Shown here one piece after another: positions 23,861-37,300 of a DNA stretch of 64,000 nucleotides (positions are counted from its first letter, which is position 1; each line of letters begins with the position of its first letter). The notes under the pieces are model-generated. The model had not been told where the DNA came from. It did no database searches and saw nothing but the letters and a program-made list of their open reading frames with translations. The translations under genes and the position numbers were made by a program. The DNA lies in contig OY987225.1 in NCBI GenBank assembly GCA_963920705.1, positions 11,922,829 through 11,986,828 on the forward strand, given 5' to 3'. Origin of the DNA: Odiellus spinosus. Lineage: Eukaryota; Arthropoda; Arachnida; Opiliones; Phalangiidae.

Positions 23861-24472
23861 AAAATGTTTCCTCAATAAAATTGATTTTTTTAAAAATTCT
23901 TATAACAATGAATAAAATGTACTTTGTGTAACAATAATGTAAATCAGTTTGAATGAAATCCGTTTAAGGCTTTCTTTAAACCTCTTACATATGGCATTGC
24001 AGCTATTTCTACGTGTTGATCCTTTCTCAGCACTCTCCTCATCGCATTTCTAGTTTGTAAATATTTCATTATTTCAAGTTAAAACTAAAGAATACTTGAA
24101 AATCATTCATCTTTAGCAAAATTTCATAGTAAGTTCAATAATTATTAATAAGATCAGAGTAGCTTTAAAATGTTTCCTCAATAAAATTGATTTTTTTAAA
24201 AATTCTTATAACAATGAATAAAATGTACTTTGTGTAACAATAATGTAAATCAGTTTGAATGAAATCCGTTTAAGGCTTTCTTTAAACCTCTTACATATGG
24301 CATTGCAGCTATTTCTACGTGTTGATCCTTTCTCAGCACTCTCCTCATCGCATTTCTAGTTTGTAAATATTTCATTATTTCAAGTTAAAACTAAAGAATA
24401 CTTGAAAATCATTCATCTTTAGCAAAATTTCATAGTAAGTTCAATAATTATTAATTAGATCAGAGTAGCTTT
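23861..24472. repeat. Direct tandem duplication, two 306-bp copies
   Basis: AAAATGTTTCCTCAATAAAA starts copies at 23861 and 24167. The copies are almost identical (a visible difference is ATTAATAAGATC against ATTAATTAGATC), so the duplication is young. It is non-coding. Confidence 0.9.
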
Positions 24473-25258
24473 AAAATAAGCTTTCTTTTCTCTTCCTTTT
24501 AATTTTTTTTTGGACATTTAAAAATCAATTTTAGGGATCCTAAAAATCCAAATCAAATTGAAATAAATTTAGTAAAACATTTTTATTCTTTAGCTAAGCC
24601 TAACGATTTCTTATCGAATTTACCCATTTTTACAATGATTGAAGTTATCGCAGTATTCCTCATCGTAAATCACGCGCGCGAGTTAGAGCTTACTTATTTA
24701 GGGAACGATTGATAAGGTCCCGCCCGATAAAGTTATCACTTACCGTTTACGACAAAAATTCAGAAAAGTTAGAGAATTGCCCCAATGTTAGATCATACTG
24801 TTTTTTGATAACACTCACATTTACGATAAATTGAAGTATGGCTTTAGTAAATTTTTATAAACCCCGAAATTCTAAAATGTATGAACGGAGCCTCGATTGG
24901 GAAGAGAACGGGAACTTAGCAAAAACGCTCTGGGAGTCTATTCTCTAACTTTCATTTGGATCAAGGTCGCCCAAATGGTTTGGAATTCCAAATCATTTGG
25001 GCAAGAATTCGCAAGATTACCAAAAACCGTATTCTGTAACTTCAAAATCCAAACCATTTGGATTTGCACTGCCCATATCATTTGGCCGGCGAAAGAGCGA
25101 GCCAAATCCAAGCCACTTTCCATTTGAGTGTCTTCCCCCCTTATTTTTAGCCCCATTTTCTCTCTAGAAACGAGAGAGCCGCCGCCGCAACTCATTTTTC
25201 TCAAATAAAAAAAAAAAAAAAAACCGTCAACTCCGCTTTGCTAGTAGATTTCGTGAAA

Positions 25259-25363
25259 ATGGCCGGTCTATTTTTTCAACTAGAACTTAATCGTTTGCAA
25301 TTTGAGGACCGAAATCGAGTTGCACGTAGAGCCCAATTCATAAACAATCGTAACTCGCTATAG
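25259..25363 (+). pseudogene. Harbinger transposase first-exon remnant
   Basis: A 34-residue frame starting MAGLFFQLELNRLQFED resembles the N-terminus of the intact transposase at 2849 ([12 protein letters not shown]). It is cut by an 80-bp hairpin insertion and no other transposase segment is found. Confidence 0.5.
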
Positions 25364-25409
25364 TAGTAACGCGTGCTAGAGCGTTAAGATCGTTTATGAA
25401 TTGGGCTTT
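25331..25409. mobile_element. Tiny (about 80 bp) palindromic MITE
   Basis: AGCCCAATTCATAAACAATC at the left and its near-complement GATCGTTTATGAATTGGGCT at the right form one hairpin with about 30-bp stems. It sits inside the transposase remnant of the Harbinger derivative. Confidence 0.65.
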
Positions 25410-26490
25410 TATTGTACAACTTACTTTCTTCCACTTATCAACTGTTTTTGTTGGGCCCAAGCCACAACTATTCAAAATAAGGGCAAGGTCGACCCACAAA
25501 ATTGATCATACTTTTGCTTGGTGAAGTTAATATTGAATTTCATGTGTACAAAATCAATATTAGCTTCCAAAAACTAGATGTAAAGAAATTGCTGCCTAAC
25601 GTGTACTTTTCCCATTTTATAGTAAATAATAAAATTTATAAATTAAAATAAATTTATATTTATATATTAAATTCCTAAGTAAGATGATATAAATCTAAAA
25701 GCTCAAGCAAGAAACACAACTACTGTAAGAAACACGAGGTAAAGTAATGAAAGAAAAATAATGGAATTCCTTCGAATTATAACAAAAGGACAATTCTTGG
25801 AAAAAATGGATTTTTGCAAGTTTTCCAATTTTTCATCTAAGAAAAAAAAACCCGTTTATTCAGTGATCTTACAAAATTCCCGCACATAAAATAACCAATA
25901 AGGAAGAAGGGGCGGAGATATAGTATCATGTGAACGGTCACGTACGGCAAAAATTATTTTCACCCTCAAAGGGAAATGACGTACATTTGGATTTGGCATT
26001 TGGATTCCCATAACCCAAATCGCCATTTGGATTTGAGTTAGAGAATACGGTTTTTTGTACCCATTCCAAATGGAGCCGATCTAAATCATTTGGATTTGGC
26101 TATTCCAAATGATTTGGATTGAGTTAGAGAATAGACTCCCTGGTATCAATAGTTAGGGTTTTTACCCGCGCCTAACCCCTCCCTGTTTACGGACTCTCCT
26201 AGTTTTTCTAGGTTCAATACAATAGAAGAATGCCCCCCCCGTTCTCTCTCTCACTCGCGGGTCCGAAAAATATCAGAACTATGTAAAACCTTGAAACTAC
26301 AACATGTACATTTTCTCGCGAAATAATATTCTTAGTAAACGCTATGAACTATTAAATTATTTATGTTAAACAAAAGATTCGCTTTAATTTACTACCCGTC
26401 AACATCGAACCGATTTCTTAAACATGACGCAAATATATTAATTAAAAGAAAACTTAATTAATAAAGTGGTCATCCCTTTTGGAAAATTAA

Positions 26491-26691
26491 GTTATCGTAG
26501 GTGCGTGATCGATAAAAAAAAGTTAGAAATATGCCGCATTGAAGTCTTATAAATAAACAACAGCATACCACTCCACTTGTGAAAATTAACAGTTATCGTA
26601 GGTGCGTGATCGATAAAAAAAGTTAGAAATATGCCGCATTGAAGTCTTATAAATAAACAACAGCATACCACTCCACTTGTGAAAGAAAATA
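26491..26691. repeat. Direct tandem duplication, 101-bp period
   Basis: TTATCGTAGGTGCGTGATCG begins copies at about 26492 and 26593. The copies are nearly identical and non-coding. Confidence 0.85.
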
Positions 26692-26698
26692 CTATCAA

Positions 26699-27025
26699 AT
26701 GAAACTGTATAATATATGTAGAGTCTTTGCACAGCCCCTTGAGCCTTTTTCCTGCATAGCATATGTTCCCGAGACATCAAACATTTCTAAAGGCGTACGC
26801 GCCAATCCCATGGCACATACGAAACGAAACCTTCTTAGAATTGTCTTTTGCTGTTTATACATAACTGTTCCAATTTTCTGCGGGATTTATATGGGTGATG
26901 ATAGTGTTTTCCGCTTTCAAACAGACCCGTCCACCTATCTTTTGCATCATGGAAGAAATCCTTCAACGTTTGTTCTCCAGGGATTATTGATATTAATGAA
27001 CAGATTTCGTGCTACAAAAGCGTAA
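26699..27025 (+). CDS. Hypothetical 108-residue frame with a hydrophobic segment
   Basis: It starts MKLYNICRVFAQPLEPFSC and contains one clear membrane-like segment (LLRIVFCCLYITVPIFCGIY, residues about 45-64). The layout, a short N-terminus then a first membrane helix, could suit the first exon of an insect gustatory receptor, but the match is only an impression. No neighbouring exon was found. Confidence 0.25.
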   Translation: MKLYNICRVFAQPLEPFSCIAYVPETSNISKGVRANPMAHTKRNLLRIVFCCLYITVPIFCGIYMGDDSVFRFQTDPSTYLLHHGRNPSTFVLQGLLILMNRFRATKA

Positions 27026-27507
27026 ATACTATCCGAGATAACAACCAAATTAGATATTTATTCAGATATACCAAAAAACAAGATATTCAAGCCCATGAAA
27101 ATATTTTAAGGATATTGTCCGTGAGAGCTTAACCTATAAAGTTAAAGGAATATAAACTTCAGATGGTAGATGTTCCAAAAATTTTTGATCTATTCAACTT
27201 CCGGAGGTCAGTAGCACGCTATACGGAGTGGGATATTTTTGGTTCAAAATATACTAAAAACCCCAGGTTAATTTTTTAGTCTTTACTGCTCAATGCTCAT
27301 TTATTTTCTATGTCTAACCCTTACTATTTGATCTTCAAATAACTCAGTTCCCTTCAATGGGATTTTTAAAAATCCGCTGTATAATTTTTTTCTATATATT
27401 TATATATATATATATGTGATCCTTACGTCATAAGGATGTTTTTGGCGTGAAACTGTTCACGAACAAAAAGTAAATTTAGACAAAGTTTAATTGAAAAATA
27501 CACATAC

Positions 27508-27605
27508 CTCGATATCTTTATTATAGCAGCTATTAAATTTGCGACCTTATAGCAAATGCTTGGGTGTAAGTCGTCGCTGAACGCGACACTAAGTCTACTC
27601 TGCAT
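27508..27605 (-). other. Possible coding exon, unassigned
   Basis: The minus-strand frame MQSRLSVAFSDDLHPSIC...IIKIS ends at a good donor (TCGAG/GTATGT). Sequence character is protein-like but no family is recognised. It lies where later sulfatase exons would be expected, yet the residues do not resemble a sulfatase. Confidence 0.2.
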
Positions 27606-28211
27606 ACCTTTGTCAACGATTATTTTTTAATTTAACATACACTAACGCTAATATCGAATTCAGCTAAGTGCCGACAGTAATGACTAACAACTTCACCCTT
27701 ATAACTTTCCATTTTTAGCAAAAGTATGGGGAATTATAGGTATTACAATGTAATTTTAGGAGAAAATTTAAAATATGGTCTGTCGCCCTGTAACACAGTT
27801 TACTCTTTCATTCGGGGGCAAGTTTATATGTCGGCGCCATATTCGGTAGCGCCAAAACGACGGCACCTAAACAATGACGCGCCATATTCCGGCAGCTCCA
27901 AAACAATGGCGCCCAATCGACTGCCTAAATCACCCACTTCGTTCTTCACAAACTCTCTATTCTTAACGCTATTCCACTTTTCTTTACCCTACATGAATCT
28001 TGCGCTTTAACAAGTAGGCGAACACCTGTAGCCCCTCGCTTCATTCCTTCCCCTCCAAAAAATAAAAGAGATAATTCGAATCTCATTTTTCAATCCACAA
28101 TGATTAATTGATGGCCATTACACGTAACATCCCTAAGTTAACCAAACTTTTCTTAAAATTTGCCAGAAAAGCCCAATACAAAAATAATAAGGGCTGTAAG
28201 AACACACATAC

Positions 28212-28381
28212 CGATTGCGTCCACATGCACCAGCATCAAAATATTCCTTTGTCCAGTTCTTCAAAACCCACAAGTTGGCTGTATGATTGAAAGGATCCAG
28301 TGCACCCGAGAGATATCCGTAGTGATAGTCAAATCCTCTCTTAGTTGGAAGATATCTCTTCTCATGAGATCCCAAATGCCA
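28212..28381 (-). CDS. Arylsulfatase exon 4
   Basis: 170 bp from acceptor GCGTTTAG to donor AATCG/GTATGT read [19 protein letters not shown], then [14 protein letters not shown] and a segment ending ACGRN. The Lys-Trp-His motif spans the exon 3/4 junction. The exon ends in phase 2; the next exon was not identified. Confidence 0.85.
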
Positions 28382-31300
28382 CTAAACGCGTAATTTAAGA
28401 GTAAAGAAAATACTGATAAAAATGTTTTAAAAAATATCTCATAATTTTTGGGCCGAAGATAGTGGGAGCTACAATATTACAAAATAATTGTGTCCTTGTA
28501 AAAAGCGAATCATTGTTATTATATTCTGATATATTATAGTCATTTAATATTTTCCAGAAGTTTTTTAACTGGCGGCTATTATTAGCGAATCACTATCTGA
28601 AATTTCACGCCATTAAACATAACATTTTTCTTAGCTCGGTATTGGATTAAAAAGAATACTTTTTCGCCGAAAATTTCGTAAGGAAATACCCTACCTAATA
28701 AATTGTGTATTGCTTTTTGGCTTACTAACAGTAGCATCCATCCCGTCCGCCGATTTACCATAACTTTCGTATTGCGTCGTCTGCTCAATCAATTTACCAT
28801 ATCGGGTCACGTGATTCCAGTTGTTTATCTACCCGACGAAGAAAGCCGGCCCTATTGTATTTTTTACGAGTATTAATGCCGCAAAAATTAATTCGGGTAA
28901 AGAAATACTATTAGTTGTATCCATGGTTAAATTCATAAGTGAATGTTATCAATTGTAATTAACAATAAAAACATTATAATTGGTTTAATTAATTTCCTTG
29001 GCTGGTTCTTAAATCTTTAACTGGTAACGATTCTGTCCGATATAATATTTATAACTTTACCTTTTAGTCATTCGGTAATTGATTGACTGCTTATTTGTTT
29101 GTGTTGTGTTGAGGAGTTTAATTATTTAATTATTTGATTAGGGTCACCGCTATCAGGATTTCTACCACAACTGGCGAGCCAACTAAGTACCAAGGAGAAT
29201 TATTCGAACGGTAAATTGCAATTTAAAACGCAATCGCGAGCTGTCGAAAAACTCCAACATCACAAGTGTCGGCTCATGTCTGATAGCAACTGCGCAAGTA
29301 CCCCTTTAACTACTATAGTGACAGGTAGCGGCGGTGTTAGCCTGTCTTCATATACCACGCCAAGCCGAAGTCAAAGCAGGAACCACCGTTAAGAAGCAGC
29401 AGTTTGTTAGATCCCTTACAACGCTTGAATTCCGCAAGGTGGTAATCAGTCTCGTGTGTCTGAAACGCTTATATGCAACCTAGCAGAGAGGATTCATGTG
29501 TGTTTTTTAATAATTCATACAGCGTAAATGAATGTTCAACGACAAATGAAGAATTTTTCCTTTAGTACAAACAACCTATGACCTTTGATCTAGAGCAAAA
29601 GGGTTTTACTCAACGTCACTATTTAACTTCGAAAATAGGAAAAGTAATTAGCGACTCGCAGTAAGGTTCAGAGGGAATTTCAGCACTCCAGGAGTTCAGA
29701 GATCAATTATTTTCATGCTGACTTGATCGAATGATATATGGGAGCGTACACTAGGACTCCAGGCATAAATCTTTTTCATGCTGAAACGATCTTATATTCG
29801 AAAACTGATTTCAAGGGAGCGAAATGGTTATACTTGTGCCGGAACAATCTCCCTAAGAAGTTTAAACCATTGGCCGAAACCAAACAGGAGATCTCTGAGA
29901 AGAGGGTCAACTATTAATCAGCGCACGGGTTTATACAGCTCGACGCTCGCAACATCTGTAGCCATATTTTATTATTCTGAACTTTATGAACGCTCTGTCA
30001 ACGAGTAACAATACCATTGTTTTCTCAACTGATGCCAAGGAGTTGAAAACTCTCGCAGATTCTACGACGATGAGAAACCTTTCCATTGACTTCTTATTTC
30101 TTTGAGTTGAATTACTTTGATTTGGGTTACACCCTATTAGGAATTACACCGAAACCATTAATAAACGAATGTATAAACCTTGCGCACCGAACATCGTAAA
30201 TGTTGCAGGCCCCTTTTCTTTGGTCTACCTACATATAGTGCATGAGCTGGATATCTGACAGAAATACAGAATTTTTTAATTTGATAATATTTATTTAACG
30301 GTTTTCTATATTGACTTTTTTACTAAAACCCCTTCGTCTTATGGAGTCTAGGAAAACTACATTATTCTGGTTTTATAAGTTGGTTCAATCCACATAAGTG
30401 TACGCCATGACCGTAATCGTATCCCTAAACGTTATTGTGAATAACGATATTCCTGTTTGTCGAATTTTGAAATATTTTCTGATAGCGTAGATTTCAACAG
30501 TGGTATCGAAATTGTATATCTTTAATGGTGTCCTTGACCATAGAGGTCGTTTCCAAAATTTTTGAGGCGGTCAACTTCGAGGCGTAACTCTGAAAAAGGT
30601 ACAACTTCGCTTGCCATTTTTAACCAGTTATATATAGCCCTACAGGTAGGCCTTAATTTCGTGTCCGATGTGGTTGTGGTATTTGGGTACTAATGGTCAT
30701 AAACCGTGAAAACACATTTTATTTTTATTTGGCCAAAAACCATACTTGTGCATTATCTAAGCATAGTTTGGGAAGAGAATTTTCAATTTGGAAGTTGCTT
30801 GTCTGAATGAAGTTGTAGCTACCGCTTTCGTTAACAAAAGCAAAAATGCTTCAAATTTGAAGGTAAAAAGCATTCTTTATTTCGAGATGACAAGAAACTT
30901 CCGCCTTATGTTTGGCACATTTCATTATTCTGAGAAAGAAGTTATTTTCTTCATTAATGGCTTGTAGCACTAAGGCCACATTCCAATATTTATCTAATTC
31001 AGTCGCTACATAGATCCCTCCTGAAGCAGCATCAAATGAAAGTGCATTAGTGTTGACATCAGCATTCCAATTATTGCGACCATAACATTTGTACTGAATA
31101 GATCACATGAAACTGCACATTATTAATTCAATGTAAGTATACATGTATGGTTGGTTTGAGTGTGAGTAATAGTGAATGACTTAGAAAGAAGTCCTTGAAG
31201 AAATAGTTGGGAGTTTAACATCCTCTTTCGAAATGAAGAAAATTTAATTCCAAGAAGGTTTTCCTGACTACTCATAGAATTATAAAGGTGTTAATATTAG

Positions 31301-34300
31301 ATGTTTTTTGGTGTTTTGGAAGGACGACTGGGATACAAGTCACAAGGCAGTGCCTCCAATACCGTCACATGGAGTTTTAAGATGCGAAGTAGCAACTAAA
31401 TTCCATTCAGCAGTTTAACCGAATCGTGTAAACATTACTTTTTTGGTACTGCGAAGCAGCTCCATCGATAAAGTAGTTCAGATGTGGGACATTAAGGTAA
31501 TTTACCGTACGTCAGAAATCATTGACCTAATGAAGATATTAACTGTGGTATAGGTCTGTATCACCTCCTTTCTTGGTGACCAAAATGGCGAATTGAGGGG
31601 CGGAACTAAGGGGAACTGGCAAATGGTAGCCCCTTCATAAGGCAAAAAGGTAGCTTGTCGGGCGAAGTCTACATGGGTTCTTGGCCATGGTGCGTGTTTT
31701 TCGGTCCATGAAGAAAAGTTATTTGTATGCATAGGTGCTTCTTCTTGGCAGACTCGGCATATCTTCACTAATTCTTCCAATTATGTATATAGTCCTTGCC
31801 ACCAAACTTTCGAGCGCGCCAAAGCTCCCATCCGAGTCATGCCCTGATGCTGTTACGATTTAACTAATCGGATCTTTCGTAAAGTATCGGTTATCGCAAT
31901 TTTTGATGGTAAAAGTTGGTGATCCTTTACGAAAGACCCCTTTCGTTAAGAATTTTCAGCTAATGACTTATTCCGCAATTTTGACCTCTCTTGTGGGCCT
32001 ACAGTTCCCTCATAAACAGATATTTATCTAAAGAATACTAGGTTTAAAAACCTTAGTTTATATCTAAAAAATTTACTAATCTACTTGAAAATTTATACTA
32101 GTTCTAGAAAAACGTGATCATCAACGGATGATTCAATTTTCGATGAACTATAATCATTTTGATCATAATTCTCATAATTTGTGTCGCTTTCGAGTTCATA
32201 CACGTATATGGTTGCATTTCAGCCATTATTGCTTTTAACGCTTCAAATTTTGGATAATATTATAGTTTAAGATCTAGTTAATATTAATAAAAAAAACGCG
32301 AAACATTTTCGTTTAAACGTTTCCAAGGAAACGCGAATCAAAACAGGCTTTTTAGCGTTATTTTCTATGGCAAGAGTAAATTAAATCGTAAAACTGACGT
32401 CACGCGCGCGCCGGCACCTTTGGCCCTTTTTTCAATTCTTGAAAAGGAAAATCACGTGTTGGCGCGAGACGAGGCCCGAGTTGAGACAGGTTGCATGTGT
32501 ACTTCAAGTACTTAAAAATACCTTTGAAGTTGACCCTTATATTGGTAATTGAGAAGGTCCTCGTCAAGTTTTCCCATAGTGATAACATGTAAAAAAAAAA
32601 GGGCTTAAATTTCATCGACCTACGTCTATGGCATAATTAGTAAGAAAAAATAGTTTGTTGGGTAAAATAGGTAAAGTGAAATCTTACCTATCATTGCTCC
32701 ATATCAGTACCAATTTATTTGCTTCGTAGAATTGTTTGAACCACTTGATGAAATGTTTCGTTGAGCTACACTGATATTTTCAAAAATGGTCCCCTCGAGT
32801 ATCTTTACAAGCTTCCTACATTAACTTACAAGCCGCAACTTTTCATGAAACAGCCTGAAGGAAAACATCTGAAATTTTGATATCCATTCTGCTTCTGGTT
32901 TTATACACGCTATAAATAATTAATAAATTATACAGGGTGGAAAAGATCAGACCAACACCTACCTTTGTGGACGTCCCCCAATAATGCCGTCGGATGACAT
33001 CGTATACAGGGTGTAAGTAAATAAGTGCAATTGTAACCAAATGTGATTTTTCTATGGGTTTAATAAGGTAAAATGCCTGATGGCTCGAAACATTGCAGTT
33101 GCACAGATCAAGCGTAGTGATTAACTAGATGACTTAACTCTGAGACAATTTATTTAAGAACTTTAATAATAAAATAATAATTGAATTGCCCTTATACGCC
33201 AAAGTTGAATCTGTTCAATGTGTCTGCCATCGTGGTGAAGGCACTCTTCGAGGCGACTTTCCAGTTCTTGCAATGCATTTGTAATCATTTGAGGAGTGAT
33301 ACCATTGATTGCGGCTCGAATACGGTCCTTCAAGTCTTCTGGACCCATCGGTTCTGTTTCGAAAACGACGCCCTTAACATACCCCACAGGATGAAATCAA
33401 GCGGGGTAAGGTCAGGAGACCGTGCTGGCCACGGAATTGGTCCACCTCTACCTATCCAACGTTTGGGAAAGTTGTCGTCCAGTCATTGACGAACATTGAT
33501 CGCCCAATGTGCTGGGGCTCCATCCTGTTGAAACCACATGTTGTGAACCACTGCTAACGGCAAAGCGTCTATCGCGTCACTAAACTCGTGACGCAAGAAG
33601 TCCAAGTACAGTTCTCCAGTATTCGCATCGAAGTAAAAGGGACCGATAATTCGGTTCCCAAGAATGTCAACCCAGACATTTACCTTCCATCGAATTTGAT
33701 GGTAATGGTGACGTAACCAATACGGATTCTGATGGGTCCAATAATGCATGTTATGACGGTTTACCGTACCAACCCTACGAGATGTAGCCTCGTCCGAAAA
33801 CAGCACCTTTTGCAAAAATAGTGGATCGGCTGCAATTAGGTCACTCATGGTAAGACAAAGGTCTTGCCGCCTTAGGTAATCGTCATCTGTTAAGGCTTAT
33901 AAGGAGGTGGATATGATAGGGCCGGTAGTGGTGGCGATGTAAAATGGCAAGAACAGTAGCATGGCTCAGTTGAACCTCGCGTGCGACCGATCTACTACTG
34001 GTATGAAGATTGGCTTCAAAACGGGCTACAACATCCACTTCCCGGTCTTCATTACTGACAACTCGGTCCTGCACGACGAACCCACCGAACTCCAGAAGGT
34101 TGTCTCTTATGTCGGTGAAAGTGCTTCGAACCGTATGGCGTCGATGGGGGAAGCGTTCTGCATAAAGCAGTCGCGTTCGACGTACGTTACCTTGACATTC
34201 GAGTTTCCTTCCATTTTTATTGGGGAATACTAGAATTCCGACCTTTTCAATCAGATCAGACTACTTTGATTAATAACATTTTATATATTTCACATGTCTA

Positions 34301-37300
34301 ACGGCAATCTCCACTACCAATTCGTTCAAATTAAATTATGAATTCTGAAATTAGAAGTCCACATTGAGGTTGAACTATAAGATGAATTAAATTTCAAAAA
34401 ATTCCAAAATTCCCCAAGCCAAATGCCCTTAGTCGAGGCAATTCGTTCATTTTAGAATATGGAAACTGAAATAAAAAGGTTACAGGGAATAAAAATCCTC
34501 CATATTTTCGTTTTAACTTAGGTGGCGAATGTCTAAAACCTACTCCGCGAATGCCTAAACCCTACTCTTAAGTGTTGAAGAATTTTACTGCTAATTAGTG
34601 GTCTCTTGAGCGATTCATTTTTCCTACGATTATTTGGAAAATTACTATGAATAACTTGAGATCCCCGTTCCTATAAACCGGTTAATATTTTTAATGACCT
34701 TTTGAACTACGAGTAGTGAAAACTCCAAATTCGGTCTAATCGTGAAGATTGTGATTATATTTAAATTTTATGTTTTAAATTTAATATCTGTCACTTAAGC
34801 AATCCCAAATTAATACACGTCCTTGTGGGTCTTTCACAAGACATTTTTGATATAATTTATGTAGTGGTGCTAGTCTAGCTGATATATTTGGGATAAATCT
34901 TCGATAATATTCGAATAATCCCAGGAATGATCTAAGCTGGACTTTCTTGGGTAATCGGCAGTATGTTATGCATTTTGTCCTAATTGTACGCCGACAAGCT
35001 TTGTGGAAGTGTTCTTTTAGTCCACAGCCATGGCACGTAAATTCGAAAAATGGCCATTTGCAGCTTGTTGTTCTTTAGATGAACATCTTGAGCATTCTGG
35101 GGCATTTCTCGGATATGTCTGTTTTCTTCCTATGAGTGTATTTTTCTTGCTGGCTTGATAAGACTCTTTCGTTGGTTGAAAGATTTTGTTTATATATCAA
35201 TAGCAGGGTGAAGGTCTATTAACGGGATCAACAGCTCTCGAGTGGCCACTGGCAACGCAGTGAAGGCACGGTGAGAGACTGCAGATCCGTGGGTAACCAC
35301 GAAAGTAAAAATTCTGCCCTGGCTGGTTCACGGGAGAGCTGAGAGACGCGACACAGCAGTTGGCGGCTGACCACGTGAAATTATACGCCTATAAACGCCG
35401 CCACCGCAAATATGTTCAGGGTTTACGTCCTCACCTGGGAAAAATCTCAAAAAGCACAGTCAAGCCGCCACATGTTTTTTTTTTCGCTTGGCCGAAGTGC
35501 TTGACTCTGAAGAATTGTCAAACGAATGTTAATTGATTCTGTTTCCCCCAGGGGCTACAAACATCTCGAGTAGCGCATTTATTTCCAGCAAAACCTTACA
35601 ATAATGTAATTTATATAGGCATACGTAGTTTTTACTATAGAGTAACCTAATTCTCAGTTGAAATTTTTTTCTTTCACCACTTAATAAATTTAGGATATAA
35701 CTTTGAAGACTCGAAATCGTCAATTAATTTATTAGCGACGTCGCGATTCAATTTTGATTATTTTTTTATAAACTGCAAAGAAATATTGGACATTTACCCT
35801 ATAAAATTAAAACAAATTCTAATGCTATCTTAAGCATGCATCCGGCCTTGTCAATTATTTTTCGCAGAACTATTAAAGATAATTAACACAAAAAATCATC
35901 GTCAGAACTAGCTGAGGAACACTGCAAGGGAAGATAACCAATTTACATTAGGTCATCATCACTAAACCCGGTGGCAGCCATCTTGAATTTTCAAAAGCAT
36001 CGAGCGGTCGGGCTAGATCTGGTACATGCAAATCCGTACGCAAGCCGATCAAAATCTTTAAACGGACCAATCTCAGACTGATCTCGAAGCGCTCAAGAAT
36101 CGGTAAAATTAAATCGCTTTTAGTGTTCGAAATCGTTACTAAATTGAGCAGACGATCGCTATAAAATATTACAGAAAAAATGGTTTCCCGATCACTTGAC
36201 ACACCTTTTGGAAATTAGATCATTTGTTATACGCTTCCTTTAAATGAACGTGGAACGCCGAGACTGATATATTGGATGTTTGTAGTACGTTTCGAAAGGA
36301 AAATAATGTTCGATCATGTTTTCTAAAACATCCCCTGTACTACCCTCATGAGACAGTGAGTTTCAAAAAAACCGACCGAAGCTTGTTTTTCCATTAAATG
36401 TATCCGTATGGGGGACCCTTACATTCTAGCAGACTAAACTAACTAAGCAAACGAATTTTTATGAGTGGAGTGGTAAATCAGGTGGGAAATTAAGACCTTT
36501 CTCCTTTTTTCGCTCCCAACCTGGAAGGGTTGGGAAGCAAGACCTCCATGCGCTCGTATTTTATAAATATAGACTTGACTCTCCCGGATTTAAAAATAAA
36601 TTAAATATACGCAAAAAATTTCTTACTTTGCCAATTATTTTGCAAGTATAGCCTAGTTCCTTTAAGAACTCTGGTAAAATCTTCAATTTGAGGGGAAGTC
36701 CCCAGGGTGATGCTGATCTGATTACGTGGAACTGCATTCCTGTAAAAAGTATGATTTATTTCAAAATTAACCACATCCGTAAGATATTAAGCTGTGAAAA
36801 TTCGCGTACACTTCTGGCGATATCTTTTTCTCTATTTTGTTTAATTTGTTGAAATTAATGTGTTTACTATGAACGCTAAATAAGCTTATAAATTAAAATA
36901 ATACTTTTTTCTGTAAAAGGAGTTTCCGTCATAAAATGTTGCTCTACGTAATAGTTCGTGAATTTGGAATCAGAGCGCTATACTGTTAGGAGCAACAAAC
37001 CTCTCAAATTTGGTCCCTTTTTAATCTTTTAGTTCTACGAGCTTATTTAATTAGTCTCTCAATGGAAATCAAGTCACATTTCAAAATATCACTCAAACTA
37101 TATACACGTATCATAGAAAAACTATCGGAACTGTAAATTTACGTATTTTATAATCATCATTTTTAACTTTTTTGAAATAGAAAGTCCCTGCATTTTGGTC
37201 GCGTGGTTATTGTGTATAACCTAAAGCTGATTCTATTGCGTTCTGGCGCCTTAATCCGACGTTCACACTGTCGTTTTCGTAAAAGTTATACCTGCCCTAT

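Larger units (their letters stand above)
24922..26140. mobile_element. Harbinger-derived non-autonomous element with GGAGTCTATTCTCTAACT termini
   Basis: GGAGTCTATTCTCTAACT near 24930 is matched by AGTTAGAGAATAGACTCC ending near 26137. CTG flanks both ends, fitting a PIF/Harbinger CWG target. Subterminal regions are full of the palindrome CCAAATGATTTGG and half-sites (ATTTGG/CCAAAT) on both sides, probably transposase-binding sites. The interior keeps a remnant of transposase exon 1 (25259-25363). Confidence 0.75.

Noticed and set aside
27508..27605. Fifth arylsulfatase exon
   Set aside because: Right strand and a good donor, but residues do not match any sulfatase segment expected after the exon 4 region.
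28800..35000. One complete Ty3/gypsy element with LTRs
   Set aside because: Integrase and RT fragments are on the minus strand, the possible LTR/primer site on the plus strand, and no LTR pair was seen.
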